Assembly: GCA_934778205.1 (NCBI GenBank)
Contig: CAKVOD010000009.1
Location: 1 to 31,639, forward strand
Origin: an uncultured Clostridia bacterium
GTDB lineage: Bacteria; Bacillota; Clostridia; Christensenellales; UBA1242
DNA: 31,639 nucleotides
Direction: 5' to 3'
Position numbers and translations under genes: made by a program
Shown: piece by piece, positions 6,420 to 14,281 of the stretch
Numbering within the stretch: position 1 is the first letter of the stretch
Layout of the letters: the number at the start of each line of letters is the position of its first letter
Notes under the pieces: model-generated
Told to the model about the DNA's origin: nothing
Database searches by the model: none
What the model saw: only the letters and a program-made list of their open reading frames with translations

Positions 6420-7394
6420 ATGACACATTACAAAAAACATAAATTAACAAAAAGAAAAGATGAACGTTGGCAATTAAAATTTCGATACAATAAGAAAGAT
6501 TACTATGCCTATGGTAAAACACAAAAAGAGTGTTGTGACAAATTTGATGAAATGCGAAAAAATATAAAAAATAAACCAATAACCAAAATGACATTTTTTA
6601 AATGGTTAGACATTTATGTGGACGTATACAAAAAAGAGAATAAAACTCAATATGAAACATATAGACAAATAAAGCATCATATAAAACCCAATCTAAAAGA
6701 TTTCCCTATTGAAAAGTTGAATCCTATGGTATTGGACAAACTTATTATGAGTATAAAACACAGTCGAACACGTAAAGCAATCTACACAATACTTCACAAC
6801 GCGCTTAGCATTGCATATCAGAAACGCGTCACACGCGAAAATTATGCAGATTTCCTTACAAAAGTGGTTCACACAAGCGAAGAAGGACATCGATTATCTC
6901 ACGACGAAATTGTAAAAATATTTAAAAATGTCGAAAATGAAGTTGTAAAGAAACTTTTTTATTTTTACTTGTATACTGGAGTACGAAAAACTGAGGCGTT
7001 GACATTGCGCTATTGTGATATTGATTTTGCCAAGTCATTAATACACATACGAGGAACTAAAACCGAAAAATCAAACCGCTTTATCCCACTATTTGAAAAT
7101 CTAAAAAAAATACTAATTTCATCTAATAGCGAAGAATTAGTATTTGAAATATCAGAAAGTACAATCACAAGAGAAATACGAAAAATTAAAGGAAAAACAA
7201 ATATAGATTTTTCAATTAAAGATTTTAGAACTACATTTGCCAGTGCTTGCCACGAAAGACAAATTGACGATTATACTATCAAATATTGGCTAGGGCATAC
7301 ATCTATAGCAACGACTCAAAAGCATTATATCAAATATGATGTTTCGCGTTCTATTATTGATGCAAAGTTAACAATAAATATGTTTGAATTTTGA
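6420..7394 (+). CDS. int: Tyrosine recombinase (integrase) of the tRNA-Lys element
   Basis: The 324-aa protein has the phage/ICE integrase plan: a basic N-terminal arm-binding region (about 1-55), a SAM-like core-binding domain (about 56-140) and the catalytic domain (about 155-315). Visible catalytic residues are Arg189 in TGVRKTEAL, a Lys in the GTKTEKSNR turn (about 214), Arg270 in KDFRTTF (the usual HxxR, with K in place of H), His293 in WLGHTS, and the nucleophile Tyr303 in QKHYIKYD. It reads toward the 3' end of tRNA-Lys, ending 125 bases from it, which is the standard arrangement for integration at a tRNA 3' end. It should cut and join the element at that site. Confidence 0.93.
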   Translation: MTHYKKHKLTKRKDERWQLKFRYNKKDYYAYGKTQKECCDKFDEMRKNIKNKPITKMTFFKWLDIYVDVYKKENKTQYETYRQIKHHIKPNLKDFPIEKLNPMVLDKLIMSIKHSRTRKAIYTILHNALSIAYQKRVTRENYADFLTKVVHTSEEGHRLSHDEIVKIFKNVENEVVKKLFYFYLYTGVRKTEALTLRYCDIDFAKSLIHIRGTKTEKSNRFIPLFENLKKILISSNSEELVFEISESTITREIRKIKGKTNIDFSIKDFRTTFASACHERQIDDYTIKYWLGHTSIATTQKHYIKYDVSRSIIDAKLTINMFEF

Positions 7395-7411
7395 CACCAT
7401 TTTTGACACCA
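7389..7411 (+). repeat. Tandem direct repeat TTTTGACACCA next to the attachment side
   Basis: Two copies of TTTTGACACCA (7389-7399 and 7401-7411) overlap the integrase stop codon and face the tRNA. Short tandem repeats beside an att core are typical arm-type integrase or excisionase binding sites. Function here is inferred. Confidence 0.45.
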
Positions 7412-7495
7412 CTTTTAACAAAAAAAAATAGAAATATTGCCAATTAGGAGCAAAAATATCAAACAAATTTACTAAAAATGGAATAAAAAGTTATA

Positions 7496-7519
7496 AAAAA
7501 ACACCATTAAGGTGTTTTT
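7496..7519. terminator. Bidirectional intrinsic terminator between integrase and tRNA-Lys
   Basis: AAAAAACACC and GGTGTTTTTT pair around an ATTAA loop, giving a stem with a U-tract in both directions. On the minus strand it starts right after the encoded CCA of the tRNA. On the plus strand it ends integrase transcription. Confidence 0.8.
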
Positions 7520-7595
7520 TGGTGGGACATTAGGGACTCGAACCCTAGACCCACTGATTAAGAGTCAGTTGCTCTACCAGCTGAGCTAATGTCCC
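7520..7595 (-). tRNA. tRNA-Lys (anticodon CTT)
   Basis: The 76-base minus-strand sequence folds as a full cloverleaf. The acceptor stem pairs GGGACAT with ATGTCCC, followed by the discriminator A and an encoded CCA. The anticodon stem CTGA/TCAG holds loop CTCTTAA with anticodon CTT, which reads AAG lysine codons. The T-arm contains the GGTTCGAGTCC pattern. A sigma-A promoter lies 48 bases upstream and an intrinsic terminator follows at once. Its 3' end faces the integrase, so it is the probable integration site of the element at 1-7520, and the intact 3' end means the gene stays functional. Confidence 0.96.
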
Positions 7596-7642
7596 ACAGT
7601 AAAATCAAATTGTCGCAAGTCAATTTTCTTAACGACCTTTTT

Positions 7643-7671
7643 ATTTTACCATATTTATATCTTGTTGTCAA
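7643..7671 (-). promoter_or_regulatory. Sigma-A promoter of tRNA-Lys
   Basis: TTGACA (7671-7666) and TAAAAT (7648-7643) on the minus strand are 17 bases apart, about 48 bases before the tRNA. Confidence 0.75.
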
Positions 7672-7854
7672 TCGTTTTCAAGAAAAAAACACAAATAGTG
7701 GAAAATATTCTATGTAGTTAATTCTCAAAACAGCAATTATATTGCGACAAGATAACCTTTTTCGTTCGTTTTTTATGTCTAATTGACACTTCCCCACAAT
7801 ATACACAGCAAAAATCATAGTGTTTTCAAAAATTTTTAATAAAAAACAAATATA

Positions 7855-8391
7855 CTATTTTTGATTCTTATATTCTTTTTTTGCTAGCGCTAAAACATTT
7901 TTTACAAAAGCATCTTTCGCAAGCGTATATTTTTTTCGCTCATTTCTATATAATTTTGCGTTGTTAATTTTTAATTCCGCATATTGCTTAATGTACTCGG
8001 GGTGCTCATTCAAATATCTTTGAAATAAGACGTGGTTATCCCAGTTTTCGCTACCATAGATTTCTACGTGCATATTGTGTGTATATACGCCGTCGTGCAA
8101 CAATTTGCCGAAAATTTCACCCTTTTCTTCAATTTTGTTTTTGACTTCATAGCCACATTCTTTGAGAATTTCCATACAGGCAAGCATTGCGCTTTCGTCT
8201 TTTACAACTACTGCAATATCAATAATAGGTTTTGCGGGTAATCCAACTATGGAAGTACTACCAACGTGACGAATTTCAATCGCGTATTCTTTCAGGGGTT
8301 CGCTCAACCTTTTAGCTTCTTTTTCAAATTCATTTTTCCAACTTGGGTCATAATCTACAACTTCTACAATGCTTCTGTCTAGTCCTAACAT
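7855..8391 (-). CDS. GrpB family (UPF0157) nucleotidyltransferase-fold protein
   Basis: The 178-aa protein shows the GrpB/UPF0157 pattern: VEVVDYDPSWKNEFEKEA at the N-terminus, RHVGSTSIVGLPAKPIIDI (the GST-then-D motif of the nucleotidyltransferase fold) at about 40-60, HNMHVEIYGSENWDNHVLF in the middle and LFQRYLNEHPE after it. The family's exact reaction is not settled. Some members are fused to dephospho-CoA kinase. The start is ATG 8391 with GGAGGTG upstream; the longer frame to 8439 lacks such a site. It is the last gene after ftsQ on the same strand (54-base gap), in the place where ftsA/ftsZ often stand. Confidence 0.85.
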   Translation of the reverse strand: MLGLDRSIVEVVDYDPSWKNEFEKEAKRLSEPLKEYAIEIRHVGSTSIVGLPAKPIIDIAVVVKDESAMLACMEILKECGYEVKNKIEEKGEIFGKLLHDGVYTHNMHVEIYGSENWDNHVLFQRYLNEHPEYIKQYAELKINNAKLYRNERKKYTLAKDAFVKNVLALAKKEYKNQK

Positions 8392-8445
8392 TTTTTCACC
8401 TCCATTAAGACAACAAAAAGTGTCGTGTTTTTTGGACACTTCTTA

Positions 8446-9231
8446 TTAACCATTCAAAATCGCGTTTGCATAAATTTTTTGTTCACTTTTGTTTTCATAA
8501 ACTAAAATATTTCCAACAAAATCCTCCCCGACTCCGTCATTATTGAAAACTGTACCACTACCTGCAAACATTTTTTCTGCCAATTTCTCAGACGGCGATT
8601 TGATTGTTATACGAAATTTACAATATGAATTAATCGTCAACTCATCTTTTGTGGTATCAACATACACGCTTTTTACCCACTGATTTGCTTGCTTTTCGCT
8701 ATAACCACAACGCCAAAACGCTTCTTGCAAGGTTGACAACACCCTTATTTCATTGTCATATTTGATAAAGTCCCCGAATGTATAGGAACTCAAATTTTGT
8801 GTGACAAGACACTTTGAAACAGTACCGATGCTGGCGACATCTTCGACGACGCGCAACACTTTCATTTGCCCGTCGACAATATAATATTTTTCAACACTGC
8901 TATTATAAAGAGCCAAAAAATCTTGCCTTTCAATGACTGTCACGACAAGTTTGTTTGGAAAGCGTGTTTCAATATTCAAAACGCGCAAACGTGGATAATT
9001 TTCCTCAATATTTTTGATGTGTTGTTTTTTGCTGACAAGAAAAATGCTTTGACCGTACTTGAACTTACCGCTTTTCAATATGTTTTCACTATCTTTTGAT
9101 GAATATGTGGTTGGTATTTCGGCGAAAGAAAGTTCCACCTTTGAAAGAGAAAAAATTGTGCTTGACAAGATAACCACAAGTATGATAAGTGCAAACAATG
9201 AGAGCATTATTGCTAAACTTTTCTTCCTCAT
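8446..9231 (-). CDS. ftsQ: Cell division protein FtsQ/DivIB
   Basis: This 261-aa protein has a short basic N-terminus, one membrane helix at about residues 6-26, then a POTRA domain (about 28-95) with the family's FPNKLVVTVIERQDFLALY segment. A beta domain follows, in which YYIVDGQMKVL is typical of FtsQ. The protein bridges the cytoplasmic division ring and the septal wall synthases in the membrane. The start is ATG 9231 with AAGGAG eight bases upstream; the longer frame is less likely. It follows murA by 266 bases that contain a terminator and a palindrome, so it may have its own promoter. Confidence 0.85.
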   Translation of the reverse strand: MRKKSLAIMLSLFALIILVVILSSTIFSLSKVELSFAEIPTTYSSKDSENILKSGKFKYGQSIFLVSKKQHIKNIEENYPRLRVLNIETRFPNKLVVTVIERQDFLALYNSSVEKYYIVDGQMKVLRVVEDVASIGTVSKCLVTQNLSSYTFGDFIKYDNEIRVLSTLQEAFWRCGYSEKQANQWVKSVYVDTTKDELTINSYCKFRITIKSPSEKLAEKMFAGSGTVFNNDGVGEDFVGNILVYENKSEQKIYANAILNG

Positions 9232-9274
9232 TACCTCTCCTTCACATATTTTGCCAGTCATTTCGCACACAAAT

Positions 9275-9322
9275 TAAACAAAAACAAGAAGTACCGAAAC
9301 GATTGTCATTCTAAGTACTTCT
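9275..9322 (-). terminator. Terminator-like hairpin between murA and ftsQ
   Basis: AGAAGTAC (9287-9294) pairs with GTACTTCT (9315-9322) over a 20-base loop. A T-rich tract follows on the minus strand. It could end the murD-ftsW-murA transcript before ftsQ, or act as an attenuator. Confidence 0.5.
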
Positions 9323-9386
9323 AGTTTATCAAATTATTGAGGTTATTGTCAATAAAAAATAGTCAATTTTAGATAATATTTTTTAG

Positions 9387-9432
9387 ATTATCCGCTAAGT
9401 TTGTAAATTTACAAAATAATTTAGCGGATAAT
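9387..9432. repeat. Nested palindrome downstream of murA
   Basis: A 12-bp stem (ATTATCCGCTAA / TTAGCGGATAAT) encloses a second perfect palindrome, TTTGTAAATTTACAAA. No strong T-run follows on the minus strand. It may be a processing or attenuation structure or a protein-binding site. Confidence 0.6.
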
Positions 9433-9497
9433 GCTATTTTGTGATTTTTTTTAAAAATTATGAATTTTGTTTAATACAAACTAAACAATTCACTTTA

Positions 9498-10766
9498 CTA
9501 TTGACATTGGTTTGTTTCGACAAGTTTTATGTCGGCACCGATTGAGCACAATTTCTGCTCAAACTTGTCATAGCCACGCAAAATGTGTTCAATTGAATTT
9601 ATTGTTGTATATCCTTTGGCGGTAAGCCCTGCAAGGACAAGTCCTGCACCTGCGCGCAAATCACTAGCGCGCACTTCGGCGCCATATAGGCGTTCTACGC
9701 CACTTACGAATGCTGTTTGATTTTTGACAATAATATTAGCGCCCATTTTCATCAGTTCGGGTACGTGCTTATACCGCGTTTCATATAAATTTTCAACAAT
9801 TATACTATTCCCTGTGCTTATGCATTCAAGTGCCATAAACTGCGGTTGCAAATCGGTCGGGAAAAGCGGAAACGGATTTGTTTCGACTTTTGGTATGCAC
9901 TTTAATCTCCTAGAATTTTCAATCGTTATGCTGTCATTGTTGATTGCGACTTTGCTACCTGCACGCGAAAGCAAACTCAACAAATATTGGTTGTGGTCAT
10001 AGACGCAGTTACGAAGCGTGATTTTACCACCACACATTGCAGATGCTATCATATATGTTCCCGCTACAATGCGGTCACCAATTGGGGTGTATTCGACACT
10101 GCGTAATTTTTTTACACCATTTATTATAATTGTTGAAGTGCCTGCGCCCTTAATTTTCGCGCCCATTTTGTTAAGAAAATTTTGCAAATCGACGATTTCA
10201 GGCTCTTTGGCTGAATTAAATATTGTCGTTGTGCCGACTGTTAAAACACTTGCAAGCATCAAATTAACTGTTGCGCCAACAGATGGAAAATCAAGAAAAA
10301 TTTTTCCACCGCGCATTTGTGAACCATCACAATATATGTTGCCGTGTTGCTCAATTATTTTGACGTTCAAGTCTTTTAATCCGCGCAAATGCAAATCAAT
10401 TGGACGCAATCCTATATCACAACCGCCCGGGTAGCAAATCTTTGCTCTCTTGAATCGACCAAGTAATGCACCCATTGCATAAATTGAGGAACGGAGCGGT
10501 GACGTCAAATCAAGCCCGAGTTCAGTTTTTGATGCGGAAGCGCCGTCGATTTCAAGTGTTTCATCTCTAAAATCAACTTTCAAACCGATATGTTGCAAAA
10601 TCTTTATCATACTTTGTATGTCCAAAAAGTTTGGAACTTTATGTAATGTCGTACTTTTTTCGCTAAGTATTGTACTTGCTAACAGTGGTAGCAACGCATT
10701 TTTGGACGATTCGATTTCAACTTCGCCCCGAAGTGTGTTGCCACCATTTATTAAAAATTGTTTCAT
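9498..10766 (-). CDS. murA: UDP-N-acetylglucosamine 1-carboxyvinyltransferase MurA
   Basis: MurA transfers enolpyruvate from PEP to UDP-GlcNAc, the first committed step of peptidoglycan synthesis, in the cytoplasm. The 422-aa length is normal. Visible landmarks are Lys22 in SKNALLP, the active-site Cys116 in YPGGCDIGLRPID, the DFPSVGATVNLML segment, the VEYTPIGDRIVAGTYM segment, and the C-terminal RASDLRAGAGLVLAGL motif. Cys at the active site predicts fosfomycin sensitivity by family knowledge. The gene follows ftsW by 50 bases on the same strand. In many Clostridia murG lies between ftsW and murA; here it is absent. Confidence 0.96.
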   Translation of the reverse strand: MKQFLINGGNTLRGEVEIESSKNALLPLLASTILSEKSTTLHKVPNFLDIQSMIKILQHIGLKVDFRDETLEIDGASASKTELGLDLTSPLRSSIYAMGALLGRFKRAKICYPGGCDIGLRPIDLHLRGLKDLNVKIIEQHGNIYCDGSQMRGGKIFLDFPSVGATVNLMLASVLTVGTTTIFNSAKEPEIVDLQNFLNKMGAKIKGAGTSTIIINGVKKLRSVEYTPIGDRIVAGTYMIASAMCGGKITLRNCVYDHNQYLLSLLSRAGSKVAINNDSITIENSRRLKCIPKVETNPFPLFPTDLQPQFMALECISTGNSIIVENLYETRYKHVPELMKMGANIIVKNQTAFVSGVERLYGAEVRASDLRAGAGLVLAGLTAKGYTTINSIEHILRGYDKFEQKLCSIGADIKLVETNQCQ

Positions 10767-10816
10767 TTTTTCCTCACATATTTGTTTTCAACTATTTCAT
10801 ACTATGCTTTCAGCGC

Positions 10817-11986
10817 TTATTTGGGCACATAAATTCCTTCTTCGCGTTCAATTTGACTTTGTTTATGAATGTTGAGAAGTATTCCTATTGACGCCAAAAA
10901 GACAACAATTGATGTTCCTCCCGCACTGATGAATGGGAGTGGCAAACCAGTTGGCGGAATGCTACCTGTGACGACTGCAATGTTTAAAATTACTTGCACG
11001 GCAATAACAAACGTTATACCGCTAGCGAGCAAACTGCCAAAGCGATTGGGGGCTTCTTTCGCAATTTTGAACCCATAAAAAATAAACATCATAAAAACTA
11101 TTATGATTGCAAGACAACCAAGTAAGCCGAGTTCTTCTCCAATTATTGAAAAAATAAAGTCACTTTCGGAAAATGGTAAAAATAAATGCTTTTGACGGCT
11201 ATTGAACAATCCAACTCCAAACCACCCCCCAGAGCCCAATGAGTACAAACTTTGTACAAGTTGAAAGCCCTCATCTTGAGCACTTGACCACGGGTCAAGA
11301 AACGCAAGCAAACGTTTTAGACGATATGGTTCAGCAATAATGAGCAACGGTATCAAAAATAAAATCGGCACAGCAAGCATTAATAGGTGCTTTAAACGCG
11401 CGCCACCTACGAACAGCATAAAAATAAATGTAGCACCGACACACATTGTTATTGACATATTAGGCTCAAGCATAATTAACACGCACATAAGTCCACCACC
11501 AAGCAAAATCGGCAAAAGTGACTTGAATTTATGCATATTTTCGTGATTCCTTGCCAAGTACGCAGAGCAAAATATGACTAACCCAAATTTGGCAAATTCG
11601 CTTGGCTGAATTGTGAACGAACCTACACCAATCCAACGAGTTGCGCCATAATTGCTACGCGATAACCCCGGCATAAACACTAATGCGAGCAATGCTAGAC
11701 TTAAAATTAATGAAATTAGTCCATACTTTTTTAGTGCATTAAAATCTATTTTATAAAGCACAAAACAACACACAAGACCTATTATTACGCCATATAATTG
11801 CTTGCGTGCAAAGAAAAATGGGTCGCCATACGTTAGTCCTGCGGAATAACTGCTTGCGGAATATATCATCACGACTCCAAAAAAGGACAAAAACGACACA
11901 CAAAGTAGTATGGGCAAATTTATAAAGCGCAAGGGGTTCTTGCGCTTGTTGGTATTGTTGTAGGTAATTTTTTTCACTATTTCCAT
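10817..11986 (-). CDS. ftsW: Peptidoglycan glycosyltransferase FtsW
   Basis: This 389-aa SEDS-family protein has about ten membrane helices. Signature segments are FTIQPSEFAKFGLVIF, FLPFSESDFIFSIIGEELG (the large extracellular loop) and TGLPLPFISAGGTS near the C-terminus. FtsW polymerises lipid II glycan strands at the septum with a partner penicillin-binding protein. Placement between murD and murA in a division/wall cluster favours FtsW over RodA or SpoVE, though SpoVE is hard to exclude in a sporeformer. AGGTGAA precedes ATG 11986. Downstream murA starts 50 bases later. Confidence 0.92.
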   Translation of the reverse strand: MEIVKKITYNNTNKRKNPLRFINLPILLCVSFLSFFGVVMIYSASSYSAGLTYGDPFFFARKQLYGVIIGLVCCFVLYKIDFNALKKYGLISLILSLALLALVFMPGLSRSNYGATRWIGVGSFTIQPSEFAKFGLVIFCSAYLARNHENMHKFKSLLPILLGGGLMCVLIMLEPNMSITMCVGATFIFMLFVGGARLKHLLMLAVPILFLIPLLIIAEPYRLKRLLAFLDPWSSAQDEGFQLVQSLYSLGSGGWFGVGLFNSRQKHLFLPFSESDFIFSIIGEELGLLGCLAIIIVFMMFIFYGFKIAKEAPNRFGSLLASGITFVIAVQVILNIAVVTGSIPPTGLPLPFISAGGTSIVVFLASIGILLNIHKQSQIEREEGIYVPK

Positions 11987-12015
11987 ATTTCACCTATTTT
12001 TTCTCTCAATTTCAA

Positions 12016-13464
12016 TTATTTTTGCAAATCATTGACGATTTGTTTAAAGTACTCGCCACGCTCTTCATAATTTTTAAAGGCATCAAAACTTGCACACGCG
12101 GGACTAAGCAAAACAACTTCCCCACTTTTTGCTTTGAGTGCTACAAATTTTGTTGCGCTTGAGAGGGTTTCACACTTAAAAACCTGAATATCGTGGCGCT
12201 TTTTTAGCGCTCGATATATTTTTCTTTGCATTTTGCCAAAAAGGTAGACGCATTGCACGTTTTTTGGCAAATGTTGCGCTAAAAAGTGAAAATTTTCTCC
12301 CTTGTCACTTCCCCCTAAAAGTAGATTTATGGGTTGATTTACTGCGTTGCAGGCTGTCAAGCAACTTTCAATGTTGGTCGCTTTACTATCATTATAATAA
12401 TCTACGTTTTGTAATCTACGGACAAACTCTAGTCTATGAGGTGGTGTGTGAAAATTGCGAAGAACGGTGGCAACATTCTCAACACTGACTCCTGCTAGAA
12501 TCGCTACGCACACAGCGCTTAACATATTTGATAAATTATGCGCTCCAACATAATGTAGATTTTTGAGTTTTTCAATTGCATATGTTATTATTCCGTCGCT
12601 GAACATTATCGTTTCATCTTGGACAAATACTCCCTTACAAGATTGTTTTATGCTGAAATAATAGATTTGTGGCATAATGTTTTTAGTATGTTCAAAACAA
12701 CAGTTGTCATCATAATTGATAACTGCAAAGTCAGTTTTGTTCATATTTTCAAATATTTTTAGTTTTGAAGCATAATATTCTTCTATATTCTTGTGAAAAT
12801 CTAGGTGGTCGGGCGCTAAATTTAGTAAAACGGCAATGTGGGGACGAAAAGTTTTGGTTTGGGCTAATTGAAAAGATGAACATTCTAGCACTACCCTATC
12901 CTCTTGTCTTAACTCTAATGCTTTTTGTGAAAATGATTTTCCGATGTTACCGAGGGCAACCGAATTATATGTGGTAGAAATCATTTCATTTAGGAGTGTC
13001 ACAGTAGTTGTTTTGCCGTTGGTTCCTGTCACTGCAAATATTGGGGCTTTACAAAGTTTGAAGCCAAATTCAATTTCGCCGATACACTCAATTTGTTTTT
13101 CAGCAATAACTTTGTTTATTTTCTTTGACAAACGCGTTGTTGGACTCAAAATAATCAACTCCATATCTTGAACAATTTTTGTCGTAAGTTTTTTGACAAA
13201 TACAGCGTTTTTGTCATTTGAAATTGTCGAAATATCCTCGGCAAAAACATATATATTTGCGTTCAACTTTTTAAGCGCGCTATATGCACCCAAACCACTA
13301 ATACCCAATCCACAAATCAAAATATTCTTGTCACGATATTGTTCATCTATATTTATCTTATCTTCACATTGTTTTTCATCATTCGGCAACGAACAACCCT
13401 CAAATTCATTTTCAAAGATATTTTCATAAGCATTTAAATTTGTTTCTTGTTTTCTATATTTCAT
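12016..13464 (-). CDS. murD: UDP-N-acetylmuramoylalanine--D-glutamate ligase MurD
   Basis: MurD adds D-glutamate to UDP-MurNAc-L-alanine in the cytoplasm, using ATP. The sequence shows a Rossmann-type N-terminus (ILICGLGISGLGAYSALKK), the ATP loop AVTGTNGKTTT, LNLAPDHLDFHKN, the carbamylated lysine context YASKLKIFENM, PHRLEFV and YYNDSKATN in the ligase domain, and LLSPACASFDAFKNYEERG at the end. At 482 aa it is about 30-40 residues longer than usual. The excess is an acidic, N/E-rich N-terminal extension before residue 45 with no known role. The start has GAGG about 12 bases upstream. ftsW follows 29 bases later. Confidence 0.95.
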   Translation of the reverse strand: MKYRKQETNLNAYENIFENEFEGCSLPNDEKQCEDKINIDEQYRDKNILICGLGISGLGAYSALKKLNANIYVFAEDISTISNDKNAVFVKKLTTKIVQDMELIILSPTTRLSKKINKVIAEKQIECIGEIEFGFKLCKAPIFAVTGTNGKTTTVTLLNEMISTTYNSVALGNIGKSFSQKALELRQEDRVVLECSSFQLAQTKTFRPHIAVLLNLAPDHLDFHKNIEEYYASKLKIFENMNKTDFAVINYDDNCCFEHTKNIMPQIYYFSIKQSCKGVFVQDETIMFSDGIITYAIEKLKNLHYVGAHNLSNMLSAVCVAILAGVSVENVATVLRNFHTPPHRLEFVRRLQNVDYYNDSKATNIESCLTACNAVNQPINLLLGGSDKGENFHFLAQHLPKNVQCVYLFGKMQRKIYRALKKRHDIQVFKCETLSSATKFVALKAKSGEVVLLSPACASFDAFKNYEERGEYFKQIVNDLQK

Positions 13465-13595
13465 CGCGATAAAACCTCATATTTATATATACGATTGTCC
13501 ACCGATTAATATGATAAACAAAAAATACACAATGAAGTGAAGTGCATTTCCGTATTGTTAATCATTTATTAAATAGATTAAATAATCAATTGCCA

Positions 13596-13631
13596 ACAAA
13601 AAAGCAAAACATATACTCTATGCTTTGCTTT
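13596..13631 (-). terminator. Intrinsic terminator after the nifS-nifU-like operon
   Basis: On the minus strand AAGCAAA (13630-13624) pairs with TTTGCTT (13608-13602) and runs into a T6 tract. It lies about 23 bases past the stop of the NifU-like gene. The rest of 13465-13654 holds the murD upstream region, where I see no convincing promoter. Confidence 0.65.
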
Positions 13632-13654
13632 CAGTTTGTTCCGTTGAGTTTAAA

Positions 13655-14281
13655 TTAATTTGTTGTTTGTCCAAAATATTTTGCCAAAATTGAAGCCCCG
13701 CTCAAGTGTTCTTGAGTGTCCTCATTTGACTGCTTGTTTCCGTTTTCAGTTGTATCGTTATTTTCAGCATATTCTTCAGCGTCATAATCTTCGTCATCTG
13801 CTTCTAATGCGACGGGTTCCTCAAACAGCTCGTTATTTTCCATTGTTGCAAGATATTTTTTTATTTCGTCGTCACTCATTCCTTGCTCACGCAATCTTTG
13901 TTTTTCAAGACGACGCATTTTTTTGTGATAATCGTTGATTGCATCATTGATTGCATTCATTGCTAAGATAGGTGCATATAATCTTGCTTGCGGAATTTCG
14001 CCAAGTCCGTCAATGATTTGCACTTCGTGCAATTCCTCTGCTTCGCTTACTGATAGACCGATGATAGTTTGACAAGTCGCATCTGCAACGGCGATAACTA
14101 CTGCACTCCCAAATGCTTTGAACTTTGCATCTTCAATAATTCCGTTCTCATCGACAATCAAGTAAAATTTGATAATTTCGTTTGTGTTCGGGTCCTGCGC
14201 CATACCAACACCATTTGCGCCTCTCAATGTGCCAACAAATTGAGGATTTGTAAATCTATTCATAATTTCATTATTGTACAT
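13655..14281 (-). CDS. NifU/IscU-like scaffold homologue lacking ligand cysteines
   Basis: The N-terminal 125 residues follow the IscU/NifU-N fold by pattern (RFTNPQFVGTL, then KFYLIVDENGIIEDAKFKAFGSAVVIAVADA, and LYAPILAMNAINDAINDY). The three conserved cluster-binding cysteines are missing: the first motif reads GMAQDPNT, the second GSAVVI, and the third position has no Cys. The only cysteine is Cys70 in DATCQT. Residues about 150-200 form an acidic, low-complexity tail. The gene overlaps nifS by 11 bases, so the two are coupled and likely partners in Fe-S or sulfur transfer. Either the protein binds a cluster differently, acts as an adaptor, or has lost scaffold function. Confidence 0.7.
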   Translation of the reverse strand: MYNNEIMNRFTNPQFVGTLRGANGVGMAQDPNTNEIIKFYLIVDENGIIEDAKFKAFGSAVVIAVADATCQTIIGLSVSEAEELHEVQIIDGLGEIPQARLYAPILAMNAINDAINDYHKKMRRLEKQRLREQGMSDDEIKKYLATMENNELFEEPVALEADDEDYDAEEYAENNDTTENGNKQSNEDTQEHLSGASILAKYFGQTTN

